64,000 nucleotides of DNA, from assembly GCF_958298935.1 (NCBI RefSeq), contig NC_084922.1:11782501-11846500 (forward strand), given 5' to 3'. Numbering within the stretch: position 1 is the first letter of the stretch; the number at the start of each line of letters is the position of its first letter. This stretch comes from Phragmites australis (lineage: Eukaryota; Streptophyta; Magnoliopsida; Poales; Poaceae). Both the position numbers and the translations under genes were made by a program. The notes beneath the pieces were generated by a model that searched no databases, was not told the DNA's origin, and was given only the letters and a program-made list of their open reading frames with translations. Shown in pieces: positions 1 to 11,603 of the stretch.

Positions 1-88
1 CCAAATCTAAAAGCTTTCACATCAGATCTAATGCAATCATACGCACATAATTAACAGTAAGCATTCCAGGGCAGTGAAAGAAATCGAC

Positions 89-482
89 CTTGGAGACAGT
101 CGCAGTTCTCAGCCTCCTTCCTCACGACGTCGAGCACGGAATCGATGAGCTCCGCGCCCTCGGTGTAGTGGCCCTTGGCCCAGTTGTTCCCAGCGCCAGA
201 CTGGCCGAAGACGAAGTTGTCGGGGCGGAATATCTGGCCGTAGGGCCCCGTGCGGACACTGTCCATGGTGCCGGGCTCGAGGTCCATGAGCACGGCGCGC
301 GGCACGAAGCGACCGCAGGAGGCCTCATTGTAGTAGACGTTGACGCGCTCGAGCTGGAGGTCGGATGTGCCGACGTAGCGGCCGGTGGGGTCGATGCCGT
401 GCTCGTCGCAGACAACCTCCCAGAACTTGGAACCAATCTGGTTGCCGCACTGGCCGCCCTGGATGTGCAGGATCTCCCTCAT
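89..482 (-). CDS. TUB: beta-tubulin, first coding exon (partial gene)
   Basis: This exon encodes the N-terminus of beta-tubulin, the GTP-binding partner of alpha-tubulin in microtubules. It opens with MREI, the tubulin autoregulation motif, followed by the nucleotide-site motif [10 protein letters not shown]. Further in are the conserved stretches [18 protein letters not shown] and [20 protein letters not shown]. The exon holds 131 full codons plus one base, ending CTCCAAG before a GT donor (gt at 88-87). This split inside codon 132 is the usual position of the first intron in plant beta-tubulin genes. The next acceptor and the other roughly 310 residues lie outside the window to the left. 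No frameshift or stop interrupts the exon, and the start ATG at 482-480 is fixed by MREI. The family is certain, but which isotype it is cannot be told from this exon. Confidence 0.97.
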
Positions 483-1175
483 GGCTGGATCTCAAGGTAG
501 GTGGCTGCAGGTAGGATGGGAACAGCGGTTAGGTGCGAGAAAACGATGGCAGATTGCTTCGAAATGGGAGCGGAGAACCAGATCTGTGTAGAAATCACTC
601 GCACGAGGGGAAAATTGAATAGATCTGGGTACCGAATGCGAATAAAACGCACAAAAATTTGTAAAAAATGGTTGTTCGCAAAATATGATAAAAAAATGGC
701 GACATCATCTCATCGCACGCGAGAAACAATTTCAGATCCGAAAGAAATCCGAAAAAGATACCCAAGTAACTCACCTGCTCCCAAACCAAATCCAAGCACA
801 AATCCAAGAATAAATCAAACAACCATTAAAATACCAAACACGGTGACAAATGATTTGCAAATCAAACGCCGGAACAAAACTTGGAACTGTGCACATCTCA
901 GCAAAACCTAGCCGCACCAGAAGCAACGCGAACCGCAAGCCACCTAAAAATAACCCCAAAATCACACCCCTACCAGAATAGAACAAACCGACGAACCGAA
1001 AAATCCCCAAATCCGCTACCACCAAACCAAAATCCACCGTGGAAACACGAAACAAACTCAAAATCCAGCGCAGGCAACAAAAAATGGCACAAGCATTTCG
1101 CCGCATTACCTCACAGAAGCGAGTGGGCCGTATGGGTGAGGGAGAGGAGAGAGAGGGGAGTTGTAGTAAATAAAA
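483..1175 (-). promoter_or_regulatory. beta-tubulin 5' leader with probable leader intron
   Basis: About 690 bases separate the start codon from the predicted cap site. The sense strand has a good acceptor, CTGCAG, about 25 bases upstream of the ATG (near 506). Upstream of it are two good donors: GAGCAG|GTGAGT near 776 and CTGTGAG|GTAATG near 1112. AT-rich, intron-like DNA fills most of the interval. A leader intron of roughly 270 or 600 bases is therefore likely. Several plant beta-tubulin genes have leader introns that raise expression. That this one does so is an inference. Confidence 0.55.
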
Positions 1176-1200
1176 TGGACGGGTGCCCTAGAAAGGGGCG

Positions 1201-1210
1201 GCTTTTATAG
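1201..1210 (-). promoter_or_regulatory. TATA box of the beta-tubulin gene
   Basis: On the minus strand the sequence reads CTATAAAAGC, a canonical plant TATA box. It is followed 30-70 bases downstream by a pyrimidine-rich CTCTCTCCTCTCC tract typical of plant leaders. It lies about 720 bases upstream of the tubulin ATG, which fits a gene with a leader intron. The flanking 1213-1460 is GC-rich, as expected of a proximal promoter. Confidence 0.6.
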
Positions 1211-2481
1211 GGGGCGTGGGGGTTAGGGCACCGGATCGGACGGCCCAGCCGCGTTCCCTCCAACGCCGCCCGTCGGCCGCCCAGGGCCGTCCGATCGCTC
1301 CCATTGGACGGCCGCCCGCGTCGGGTTCGAAAACGGCCCGTTGGGGGCTTGGATTTTGAAATTTTCTGGGTGTCCGTTTGCAGGCCGGGACAAATGACGC
1401 GGTTTACCCCCCAGGACGGAACGGAGGTTGCGGTGTGAGGTAACTGCCCCGGGCGCGTCTCGGCATTTGTTTGGTTTCGTTTGCCGGCATGGACTCTGAT
1501 ACCATCTTTAATTATATTTTATTTTTTTATTTTTTTATAATTCTCTTCTTTGTTTTTATTTCTTTTATTTTCTCTATCTTCAACAGTTTTCTTTTAATGA
1601 TAATAATAAAGAGAAAGAAAAGAAAATCGTTCTGAAGTGAATGACCTTAGAAATCTCTTCATGACGGAAAATATGAAGGAAAACCGTTGAAACGCTGAAA
1701 AAACGAAAATGCTCGTATTCTGATCCCTAAAGAGAAACCATTGAAGATAATCTAAGGGAAAAAGTCCAAACGAAAATGCTTCAGGTACCACTCATCTTAA
1801 GACCGAGCCGTGCGGCCAATGCTACGCTGCTACTGTGCGTGTGTACTATAGCGACGGGATGTGGCTTGGTCGGACGGATGGTTCACTTGTAAGACTTAGT
1901 TGTACTTGTAGCAAAGACTTCTTTAAGTTTTTTTTTAGTTTAGCTAATCCTTTGGTTTGCTTAAACCAGTTCATTATTCATATAATGGTGGTTTTAGATC
2001 CCAGTTTTGCTAGCTTATATGGGATGGACGCGTTGGCACTGAAGTGTTCTTTGGTAAATACAGTTTATAAAACCTCATAAACCCCACCTCACATCTCTTT
2101 GGTCCCTTATCCGCCCCCTCCTCTCTCTTCCTCTTTCCGATGGTGAATAAAAGTGAGGATGATTTGTGGAAAAATTGCTCTGATTGGCGAGCATGGCGAT
2201 GTTGAGGTGAGAGTCCTCGAAAGCCACTTGCCATAGAGTTTGTGTTTAAACTTTTTTTACTAAGTCGAACGCCCCAAATTCAAGTGAATTTTAGATTGTG
2301 TTTCACGTGTCTAATTTTTCTTTGTTGAATAAAACACCAGAATTCAAATTAGATTTTGACACCTGTGTTTGTGTCCATGTAACATTACTAGTGGTACAAT
2401 CAGTCAGACCAATGAACCAAGCATCAGAGCGGTTCAATTGTCCTTCCGGTCTTGATAATTATGCTTGTGTGGCCAAGACGC

Positions 2482-2687
2482 AGGTTATACAGGAAGGAAA
2501 TTGTATAAGGGTGGGTCCTCCGCGTAGACCCCCGCCGCTGCTCGACATGCGTCCCCCGTGCACAGCCCACGCGCGTGCCGGCGCACGTGCGCACCGTCCA
2601 ATCGCGACGTGAAGGACGCGGATGGGGTCTCGCGCGGGTTACGTGAGAAACGGGTCTTATACAATTTCCTTCCGGTTATGCGCAGCC
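2482..2687. mobile_element. small inverted-repeat element (MITE-like)
   Basis: An 18-bp perfect inverted repeat, GGAAGGAAATTGTATAAG at 2492-2509 and its complement at 2656-2673, flanks a GC-rich core of about 150 bases. The match continues imperfectly outward (GGTTATAC against ATAACC). There is no coding capacity. No clear target-site duplication was found, so the superfamily is left open. Confidence 0.55.
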
Positions 2688-3474
2688 TGCAAATATACAA
2701 CTGTGCCAGTGGGGGGCAGATTGGTCATTTTACTTTTAAGTGACAAAAATGGCGATGGAAACGGGGCACGCGGCAGTCGGGCAGAGCTCAAGAAGCGCCC
2801 ATTTGGCTTAATCATTGTAGTCAAGCAGTGGGTTTGACCTTTGGGATCAAGTAGATGAGCCTCCTCCAAGTTCATCTTTATTTATCGGCCGGCGACACAC
2901 TGACACAGTCAGCCATGCCACATGAAACAGATCACGTACTCTACCTCCCTTGTAGTCTACACGCTATCGAGCACATGGCTACGCGCACTCTCGGTCCTAC
3001 CACGTAGTAGAAACGGCCACCCAAGAACCGGATCTCGATCTCATCGTGTCAGCTACATTTTGTTAATTACTGCTAATTACTACCATTTCAGCTGCATCGT
3101 AGCCTGTTTGCTTAGGAGGTAATAGAAGAAGCTCGTTGCAAAAGCTACCTACCTGTTTCCCAAACAAACAGAGCATGATCCAAAAGGATGCAAATTGGAT
3201 TGCTCATGCGTTTGGGTACGACCGGACATGATCAACACTCGGTAATTTCCCAGATACAAACTGGCTATCACTGGTCGTAGCTGCGAAGGATAAGTTCCAC
3301 CCGAGGTGGTTCACTTGACCCTCCAATAATTATGATGGTTGATCGACAATGCAATGATGGGCATCAAGCCACGGTGTCGCCGGATCCAGATCAGAAATGT
3401 GAGGTTATTCTTATTCTCACCTCAACCCTTATAATAATGTAAATAACATGAGTCGGTACTAATCGATCAGCCTT

Positions 3475-3690
3475 AAATCTGTTTGTTTCAGACTACTTTT
3501 ATCTTCTGTTTGTGTTAAAATTCAAAAGGCAGAAGTTCAAATAAATGGATTTACTAAAAAGTGATTTTCAGAAAAATCAAAAATCTGCATCTGAGAAAAT
3601 GAAATAGAAGCTAGAGTAGTTTTTTTTTTTACTCTCAGCTTTTTAGAAAAATCAAAAATAAAAATCCAAATAAACAGACCTTTGGGTCGC
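3475..3690. mobile_element. possible hAT-type MITE
   Basis: The left end reads AATCTGTTTGTTTCAGA and the right end, reverse-complemented, reads AGGTCTGTTTATTTGGAT. Short TCTGTTTRTTT ends with an AT-rich interior of AAATC/GATTT tracts are common in grass non-autonomous hAT elements. A target duplication is not evident, so the boundaries are approximate. Confidence 0.35.
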
Positions 3691-5219
3691 ACGCGCGCTC
3701 ACTCGCAGACTGACAGACATCACAGGCCATCGTTCTTGGCACGGTCCTCCAACGGGCAACCACAGAACATGCTAGGACCCCGCCCGCCGTCCGTCCCAAG
3801 CTCTCAAGCTGCGCGCTGCAAGACGATGTCACGGAAACGTAACTGCATGTGCTCGTGTACACATGATTTATCACATCCGTTCATTATATTTATCTAATAT
3901 TCTTCTATCTATTAATTTTCTTATATATCTCATAGATTTTTTTATCTATACTTTCAACGTGAATCTCAACCCAAATTAACGGCAGTAATAAAGTTTACGT
4001 CCATAGGCAAGCGGAAATTTCCCTTCCGATAATACCACTTCACTTCTCACCTCACCGGTTTGGCGTCAATGCCTTTGCGTGCAGTTCAGTCCATGCATCT
4101 CTTCTCCTCTGCTCCAGTCCACGGCCTGGCACGTTATTTTTTATCTCACTGCATCTGCATGCGAGCATGTGGCGAATCTACAGCCTTCAGCCAGAGATGT
4201 CTGCGACGACCATGCAGATAGAGCAGAAACGATGGTTTCCCGTGACAAGCAGGCCACGAGCGGTTCACATGCCCAACAGCAAAAGGGCAGCCCGGCGGCA
4301 GCTACTGTTGGTTGGCATGGCATCTACCGTTGGTTCTCACGGAGGTAGAGAAAATGCAGCGCAGGTAACAACCGTACGCCGTCGTAAACAGACGTGCCAT
4401 CGATCAGATCTGGCGCCCGCTCGCTAGCCAGATCTGGTACGTGGTACACGGACGCACGAGGGGTGCCGGGTTGTGTTGCGTCCACTCGTGCCTGCGTGCC
4501 GGAAGCCGCAATGGATCGGTATCATTGCTAGGTGCCAGAACACATGCATGGCCATCGGATCCTCCGTTCCATATTCCAAATTCCACCAGAGGCGTCCGGT
4601 CCGACCGCCATTGGTCGAATCGACGCATGGCAATCGGAAGGGAAGGAAATAAGGAAGCCTCACATTCAACTTATGGTTAACGACTTAGGTCATATTCGAC
4701 AGATATTTAAAAATTTATTTTCTATAATATTATTATAGTATCCTTTAATACTATTACAGTATTTTTTATTTTTTTTATCTTCAACAGCTACTATATTTCT
4801 TATCTTATATTACTCTACTCCTTCTCTCGGATCCACGTGCATACACTATAAACAGTGACAGAGGCTCTTGTATTCATCCGCAAAAATGCCATCATCCATC
4901 TTTCATCCGCAACACTGTTTACCCGATATGGACGCTGTTGGAGCCAGATACTAAGTATCACCATCCGTTATTTTACTGTAGCATTTGAAAAAAAATATAT
5001 AAATTGCCTTGGCCCAATTTAGAATTCGGGAGTTCCAGGTTCGTACGGGAATTGAAGCACATCTTACTAGCTAGTTTACCGGCCGTACCACGCAGGCATA
5101 TAACACTGAGCCCTTTTGTGTTGTATGATTCTGAACATGTGCTTCACCAGTGCTGCGGCTGTTTCATCCAGGCTACGTGTAAAGATCGATCAGGTGCTAC
5201 TGTGCCAGGGATCGATGAA

Positions 5220-6051
5220 GGGAAAACTGCAAAAACCCCCCCAAAAGTCACTTGGATTTTGACTTTCCCCCCCAAAAGTTATTTTGTTGCAAAAAAGCCC
5301 CCCAAAAGTTTGACTTTGTTGTAAAAAACCCCCTAAAAATTCAAAAAAATAAAAAAATCATTAAAAATATTCTAAAAAAAACTAGAGACAATTCTAAGAC
5401 CTTCTGTGAAATTTGTTTTCAAAAATAATATCCTTTGCATCATATTTCATGGAGAGGAAGTTTGGAAAAAAAGAAAAATGTGCAGCTCATTTATTAACTC
5501 ATGTTATTTTAACTTTGTCATGTCTACCATTATTTTTCCTACACAAATAATTGTTTAAGTAAACTAATAAAAGTGGTTTCACTAATTTTGGGGGTGTTAT
5601 GGATTAGTTATGAATTAATCTATCTGCAACCCATTTACTGAATCCTGCACATTACAATAACTATTTCAAGATTTCATGTATTTTTACAAGATAGAGAATC
5701 ATGTAAGAAGACTAAAAAAATTTGTTTCATGATTTTTGGATTAGTAAATAATTAACTATGCATTTAACTCGAATTAATAAATGAGTTACACGTTTTTCTT
5801 TTTTTTCAAACTTACTCTCCATGAAATATGATGCAAAGGATATTATTTTTGAAAACAAATTTCACAAAAGGTCTTATAATTGTCTCTAGTTTTTTTTAGA
5901 ATTTTTTGTGATTTGTTTTAAATTTTTTTGAATTTTTGGGGGTGTTTTTGCAACAAAATCAAACCTTTGGGGGGTTTTTTGCAACAAAACAACTTTTGGG
6001 GGGGAAAGTCAAAATCCAAGTGACTTTTGGGGGGGTTTTTGCATTTATCCC
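5220..6051. mobile_element. non-autonomous foldback MULE, 832 bp
   Basis: The ends are GGGAAAACTGCAAAAACCCC and, on the other strand, GGGATAAATGCAAAAACCCC. They are flanked by a perfect 9-bp direct repeat, ATCGATGAA, at 5211-5219 and 6052-6060. A 9-bp duplication is the signature of Mutator-like elements. The arms are very long: about 290 bp on each side (5220-5510 and 5765-6051) are imperfect reverse complements, leaving only about 250 bp unique in the centre. No protein is encoded. Transcription across it would give a long hairpin RNA. Confidence 0.92.
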
Positions 6052-6060
6052 ATCGATGAA

Positions 6061-7097
6061 TCATGTCATGGATCATTCAGTCACAGCACATGGGGTCCAC
6101 GGGCCAGCTGAGCCGGTTAGTATAGTCACCATTGCTCCTGACCTCTCCTCTCCTCTGTGCCGTGAGAGGACAGTCGCATCTCGATACTAATCTAATCTGG
6201 TAATTAAGGTGGCGCGATCAGGAACTCGCTGGTGGAGATTTCTCGCTTCCTTCCGTCGTTTGGTAGACCTAATTGGTTGCCTTGTCCTTTCACGAGATGA
6301 GGTCGACAGCTCCTTTTTCGCGTAACAAAAATGGTTACCGGCTGCCTCAAAATGGACCGGCCCGCCGGCAGGAAATGAGAGTACATCGTACGACATCAAT
6401 CAACAGAGATCCAAATTGTGATGCGTATTGATTGTGGTGTTGCATATGATGACAGGTGTGCATTCAGATATTAAGACTCAAGATCATAAAGAAGCAAAGC
6501 AAAATTCTTGTTAGTTCTAATGCACCTGTTAATCTGCTAAACGCATCAACAACAGGCAAAGTATCATAGATACTGCAACAACGATTGAATGAAGTGAAGC
6601 ACATGTCCCTAGTAGCTGCTTGGAGTTGTGTGTGTTCAAACTTGAGATGCTACCTAACATGAGCTTATGCAACAAGCAAACCAACAGACAAAGGATCGGT
6701 TTTTAACATGATCGAACTGTCGACTGCAGCTCTATCCCTTCACAGAATTATGTTAGCTTGCAGAGCAGACGTCACACTCATAATGCACCCATCTCAACCT
6801 GAAACGATACATATTTTTATGTGTCATATGCAAGGTGCAAGGACGCATCTTAAACAATTTGCATGTCATTTTCCGGGGTCCGTTTTATCACAACTACATG
6901 CTTGCTTCTGTTCCAAGTTGGATCCAGCGACAGATGATCCTACCTTGTTCAAGTGGAAGGAAATCGTGCTACCAAGAAGCGTCGAGCGTCAACTGTGGTT
7001 GAGAAATCTCTTCGCTATACATTTGGAGCATCATTGTATCAGATCTCGATCAAAATGTCAATATGTCGAATCACTTTCCAGTTGGATTTTTCATTCT
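6061..7097. other. intergenic region, one orphan open frame
   Basis: No gene could be identified. A 139-codon open frame on the plus strand at 6708-7127 is the longest here, but it has no recognisable domain and its 3' end overlaps exon-like sequence on the opposite strand at 7098-7220. I treat it as chance. Confidence 0.4.
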
Positions 7098-7605
7098 TTA
7101 TCTAGCAGGTGCTGCTTCTGCCAGTGAAAATGTGCATGCACCAACCGCATCTGCCAGATTTTCTATCTTCAGATACACACTTTCTACATCTGTCCGGTAG
7201 GAGAGAATTGCTGTGATCCAGTTGCAATATCATTGCTCTGATACATATCTCCAAACAAAAAAACTTGATATTAAACTTAAATCTGAAGCAAAGGTAATGT
7301 AGGAAAAACTCTAGTCACACAGAACAAAAGGAAAACCACATATGTAGTTAACCGTGCATATCAGAAAATTTTTCTCCTGGCAGCTGTTCTTCATTAAATG
7401 GCTTATAATACAGACAACATAGCTACAGCTACAGAATAAGAGTAGAGAGGAACTAGAGAATACTTTGCACTTTGGACAAAAAGAATCATACCAGTTTCAG
7501 CATCCCGTGATTTAATGTCTGCAAGGATTGTGGATGGGGCATTGCTATCAACGTTGTACATAGCAGGGAAATCATATCCAAAACTGTTCCCGTGAATTGA
7601 ACTAG
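7098..7605 (-). other. two exon-like segments downstream of the glycosyltransferase gene
   Basis: On the minus strand, about 7494-7603 reads in one frame with a protein-like composition (motif GYDFPAMYNVDSNAPSTILA) and ends ACT-G before GTATGA. A second segment from about 7220 to a TAA at 7098-7100 reads SYRTDVESVYLKIENLADAV. The acceptor ...GATCACAG at its start keeps the frame across the junction. Together they look like the last two exons of a protein. They begin about 360 bases beyond the stop codon of the glycosyltransferase, so they could be an alternative 3' end of it, a separate gene tail, or a decayed duplicate. I do not recognise the family. Confidence 0.3.
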
Positions 7606-7961
7606 CAGCTTAGCTACCTAAATACTTTTCCCTCACCGAACCAAGAAAAGATCAAGCATTCAACACCTCAAAAATTATAGCCATGGGCAGCATATAATTC
7701 ATGGCAGAAAAACTCCAAAATTGTTCTCTGTGGCCAAAGACTAACTGTAATCAACATCAGACGCATTTGATTGCACAGCTTCAAGGTCACATAATCAAAA
7801 CTGACCACACAATGGCTGATCCCCTGATGCATCCAAACTTCTAAACATAAATATCATCTGGTTAGCCTCCATCATAAAACATTTGAAATTACCTTGGACC
7901 CCTTTGATGATACCGATGAATTTCTCAGAGGAACAAAAGTAATGTGTCAAAACAACAAAAG

Positions 7962-10900
7962 CTACTTCTGCTTTTGGTGACAAACAACTGCACTACAAGA
8001 TGAATCTGAGTCAATTAACCATAAATCCATATTTTCGAGTTGCCTTTGAACTGAATCTGAAGACATACTGCGGGACCAGAAAATCACATTACTTTGACCT
8101 TCTGATGTTGATCTGTTTGAGGTGTTAGGCCCTAATTCGATAACTCTCATCCCCTCATTCAATTTTCCCAGCCTCACACCAGCACTGTTTCCCAACAGTT
8201 CAGTTAGTATACGAACAGAATTCTTCTGTTTGAAGGAAGCAGAAAAATCACCAGATGTACACATCGCTTTCACTCTCAACATAATAAGTTCATTCCATGC
8301 TTTTTTAGAGCTCAGTGAGCTCCTTATAAACATCAATCCAACATATTCTGCAGTAAAGTACTCAAATGATTGATCTGATGGCTTGATCAACTTACTGCCA
8401 AGTGAAATCATATTTCCGTTTAGTACCCATAGATTGTACCCCAGGTCCAAGCAACTTTTTATCACATAAGATGTAACCAATGTTTCCTTAATAATATCAT
8501 CAGAGCATATAAAACTACTCATTTTAATGCTATGAAAAAACTCAATAGCATCAATGACAGGATATCCTCTATGAGCCAGGTCATCCAGAAACTCAGAATT
8601 GTCACCAAGGAAAATGTAGTTCTGCATGCCTGCCTTGTCGAGATGGCAAATCAAGTTTCTTGCAAATCTCTGGTCTATTGAGTACAAACTTATGAGTACA
8701 ACAGTACCTTTTAGTTGCACGGATTTGAGCACAGAACCAAGTTCACTTAATTTTCTAACAACTCTTCCTGGAAGGACCTCATGAAAGCAGAAATCATACC
8801 ACTTCAGCTTCTTTAGAGGCTGCATTTCCCATATATTGAAATCAAGATTCTTCCCATCCAACAAAGTAGAATCTGGTCCAACGCTTTTTCCATAATTCAC
8901 GCCTGCATCCCTATGAGAGACGCTGAGGGCCCTTTCCTTCAGGAAGTTTGTGTAGATATTGAAGTATCCACGTGAGTGGATAAATTTAATGAACCAAGGG
9001 GTCCATATTCTCTCGCCCATCTTCTTATACCATCCTGTAGTTTTCTGCAAAGGTTGAGAGTGAAATAACAGCTACAGTCAAGTCAACAAATATTGACAGC
9101 TTATGGACTTCATATATTATCTTAGGGAGAAATATATTACAGATAACTTTTCTTACTTCGGCATGCTAAAAATAAGGCATGAGTTACAATTACATACATC
9201 TTTCCATTACTACATTAACTGAAGAAGCACATAGAGATTAAATAAGAAAAAGAAAGTTTACCATGCCTTGGAGAATAGGTTTGATTCCTTTGGCCTTGTG
9301 TTCATCGTACCACAATCGAAATTCTTTCCATGGTTTTGGAAAGAGAAGTTGGCCCCATGTGCCAACCATCTGGTACAAGAAAAGCTGAGTTTCACTGTCC
9401 AGCTGTATCTTGTTTCCATGTTTACCTATTTAGTTAAAGGCCAACTGGTTAACACAGAGTCATTGCCACTTTGCCAGCACTTGCAGTAATCATCTAAGAA
9501 ATGTGTATACTGTAAGTACCGCAAAACAATTTATTTGGAGAGGAAAAACTAGAAGAGTCTCACAGATTAAAGAGTGCAAGAGAACTAGCTTCCATAAAAC
9601 ACATTCACAGGCAAGTTTCTTCAAGAGTTCCTAGTAGTTTTATTATAAAAATAATAAGCACAAAAGTCACAGCAAAGAAAAGAATAACTACCATAAATCC
9701 ACCTCTAAGTTTAAGAGCGGCACACAGCCCAAAGATCAGAAAAAAGAACTAATTTCAAAAAATACAGAGGCAAGTTCACACTGGAGTTCCTAGTAATGTG
9801 TCACTCTATTTACCGATTTGGTATGATAAATTAGCACAATTGTTAGGTTCTTATGGGCTTCCCGAAAGCATGTCCTTTATTTCTATTCTCTGGTCAAATG
9901 GCTTAAACAATGTTTGCAAGATGAGGAGCATACCTAGGAGATTAATGGCAATTGTACAAGTAACACCAGTAGCTACAAACCTTTACTCAGCTACCGAGGA
10001 GCATATGATAACAATGCAATACTTATAAAATGATAATATCGAATTATATGCATTTATATAATAATGCAATGCATTATGACACAACACATAAACAAAAAAT
10101 AATTTAGCACCATCCTGTCTCTATTTTCCAGCAGTCCCATAGGCCAGCAATTTTGAATCCAACTGACGGCTTACATTGTGAAAAACATGAAATTATAGGT
10201 TGTAGACTTGTAGGGAACTACTTTATCCCACGAGCACCCCATTTTCATCCTAGAGTATATCTACAGTGTTTCCCTGATCTTGATGATCAGGAACAATGCA
10301 CATTATCATAAAAAACAGCAATAATTGGCAAAGCTACAAAAATTGCATCTTGAGGCCACGATCACACCTCAATAACCAACTTTAGCAAAAGTCAAAATAA
10401 ATCAAATAACATTGCCCAAGGAAAATCTATTCTTACAGTCAGAGAGATAATGAGATCAAAGTCCTCGCGACTATAATGAATCCAAGCTTTACAGTAATCT
10501 TGTGGAGGCATTAATCCTACACACAAGAAAATTTTAAATTGCTAGCCTCCAACTTTTCTAACTTATACACAAGATGATACCAGAGATTAAAAATAGAATA
10601 GCAGGCTATCATCCTGTTTTAACTTGCCCTACTTAGTTGTTTTTCAGATCAGTGTAAAAGGTTGCAGAGACACAAAGTCTTATACAAGACGATTAACTTA
10701 ATTAGCACAGAGATCCATAACAAACACAACAATCTCCACAATCTGGCATGACAACACAAAACCAGAGTCAGTCTTCTAACTACAATGAATGGGACACATC
10801 AGCAGCAATAGGGGTAAGCAAAAAAATACTACTGCATCATGTCATTAACTAATAGTAGTATCATTTCACGAACTACAGAGAACACATCATCTACCGCACC

Positions 10901-11603
10901 AGATAAAGGACGAACAACAGCCTTCACTCCAGGATCCATCCTTCCTAACTAAGGCATGAGCGAAAACAAGCATTCACAGTGTTAAGTTCTCACCTGCCAC
11001 GAACCGAGGGCGCTGCAGCGACGCCCCGAACACGTAAGGGCTGTAGTTCTCGCGGTCGTAGTAGTACCTCATGACCACCCGCTTGAGGAACCTGTAGTAG
11101 AGCGGCGAGACCTGGAGGTCGTCCTCAACGACGAACGCAAACTCGTCGTCGGAGCCGGGCCACCAAGCCTCGATCCACTGCGCCTGGAGCCCCGCGTTGG
11201 CGGCGCGGTAGTGCACGCGCTTCTCGCCGTGTGGCCACTGGAACGCGTCGACGAAGGCCAGGATCTCGTGCGACGCGGAGAGGTCGAGCGGTGCGGCGGA
11301 CGAGGACGAGGACGAGTTGGGCGGGCGGTGGTCGAGGAGGACGTGGAGCGCGACGCGGTCCCCGTCGTAGTGGGCGGCGGCGAGGGAGCGGAGGCAGCGG
11401 CGGAGCGCGTCCGGGCGGTCGTAGGCCAGCAGTTTGATGAGGAGGGAGAAGCGGCGGGGGTCGGGGGCGAGGTCGGAGCCGGCGGTGGGGAGAAGCGGGG
11501 TGGTGGAGTGGGTGGAGCGGTGGAGGAGGAGGAGGAAGAGGGGGACGGGGAGGAGGAGGAGGATGGGGGGGAACGGGAGACAGCGGCGGCGAGGCGACGC
11601 CAT
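7962..11603 (-). CDS. glycosyltransferase-like type II membrane protein (At5g12260-like)
   Basis: Three exons, 11603-10994, 9425-9262 and 9044-7962, splice with GT/AG borders and consistent phase into 618 aa. The junctions give FVA-GKHGNKIQLD and LQGM-KTTGWYKKMGERIW. A proline/leucine-rich hydrophobic stretch at residues 11-27 is a probable signal anchor, predicting a Golgi or ER lumenal enzyme. Residues 50-205 have a nucleotide-sugar-transferase look: SLLIKLLAYDRP, NAGLQAQWIEAWWP, and EDD at 160-162 within FVVEDDLQVSPLYY. That last motif resembles the metal-binding motif of GnT-I-type enzymes. The C-terminal 300 residues hold GVNYGKSVGPDS and a second domain that may read as another transferase fold. 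The family is conserved in plants; donor and acceptor are not known to me. Exon 1 is GC-rich and the other exons are not, as is common for grass genes. The start ATG begins the signal anchor. Confidence 0.85.
10446..10525 (-). other. cryptic exon inside intron 2 of the glycosyltransferase gene
   Basis: An 80-base open segment with a strong acceptor (TTTTCTTGTGTGTAG) and donor (ACT|GTAAGA) lies in the 1.57-kb intron between exons 1 and 2. It reads in frame from exon 1 as LMPPQDYCKAWIHYSREDFD, a protein-like sequence. Its length is not a multiple of three, so including it would shift the frame of the conserved downstream exons. It could be a poison exon, an alternative terminal exon or a remnant. 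Confidence 0.35.

Larger units (their letters stand above)
1213..5219. other. intergenic region, no supported gene
   Basis: The first 250 bases are the GC-rich tubulin promoter; the rest is mixed AT-rich DNA. Open frames are all under about 105 codons, overlap on both strands and show no recognisable domain. Two small inverted-repeat elements (2482-2687 and about 3475-3690) are listed separately. The rest could include decayed elements or distant regulatory DNA, but nothing definite is seen. Confidence 0.5.

Noticed and set aside
90..500. A plus-strand frame of 136 codons over the tubulin exon
   Set aside because: It is the exact complement of the beta-tubulin coding exon and has no independent support.
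6708..7127. A 139-codon orphan frame on the plus strand
   Set aside because: There is no domain, no clear promoter or splice context, and exon-like sequence on the other strand overlaps its end.
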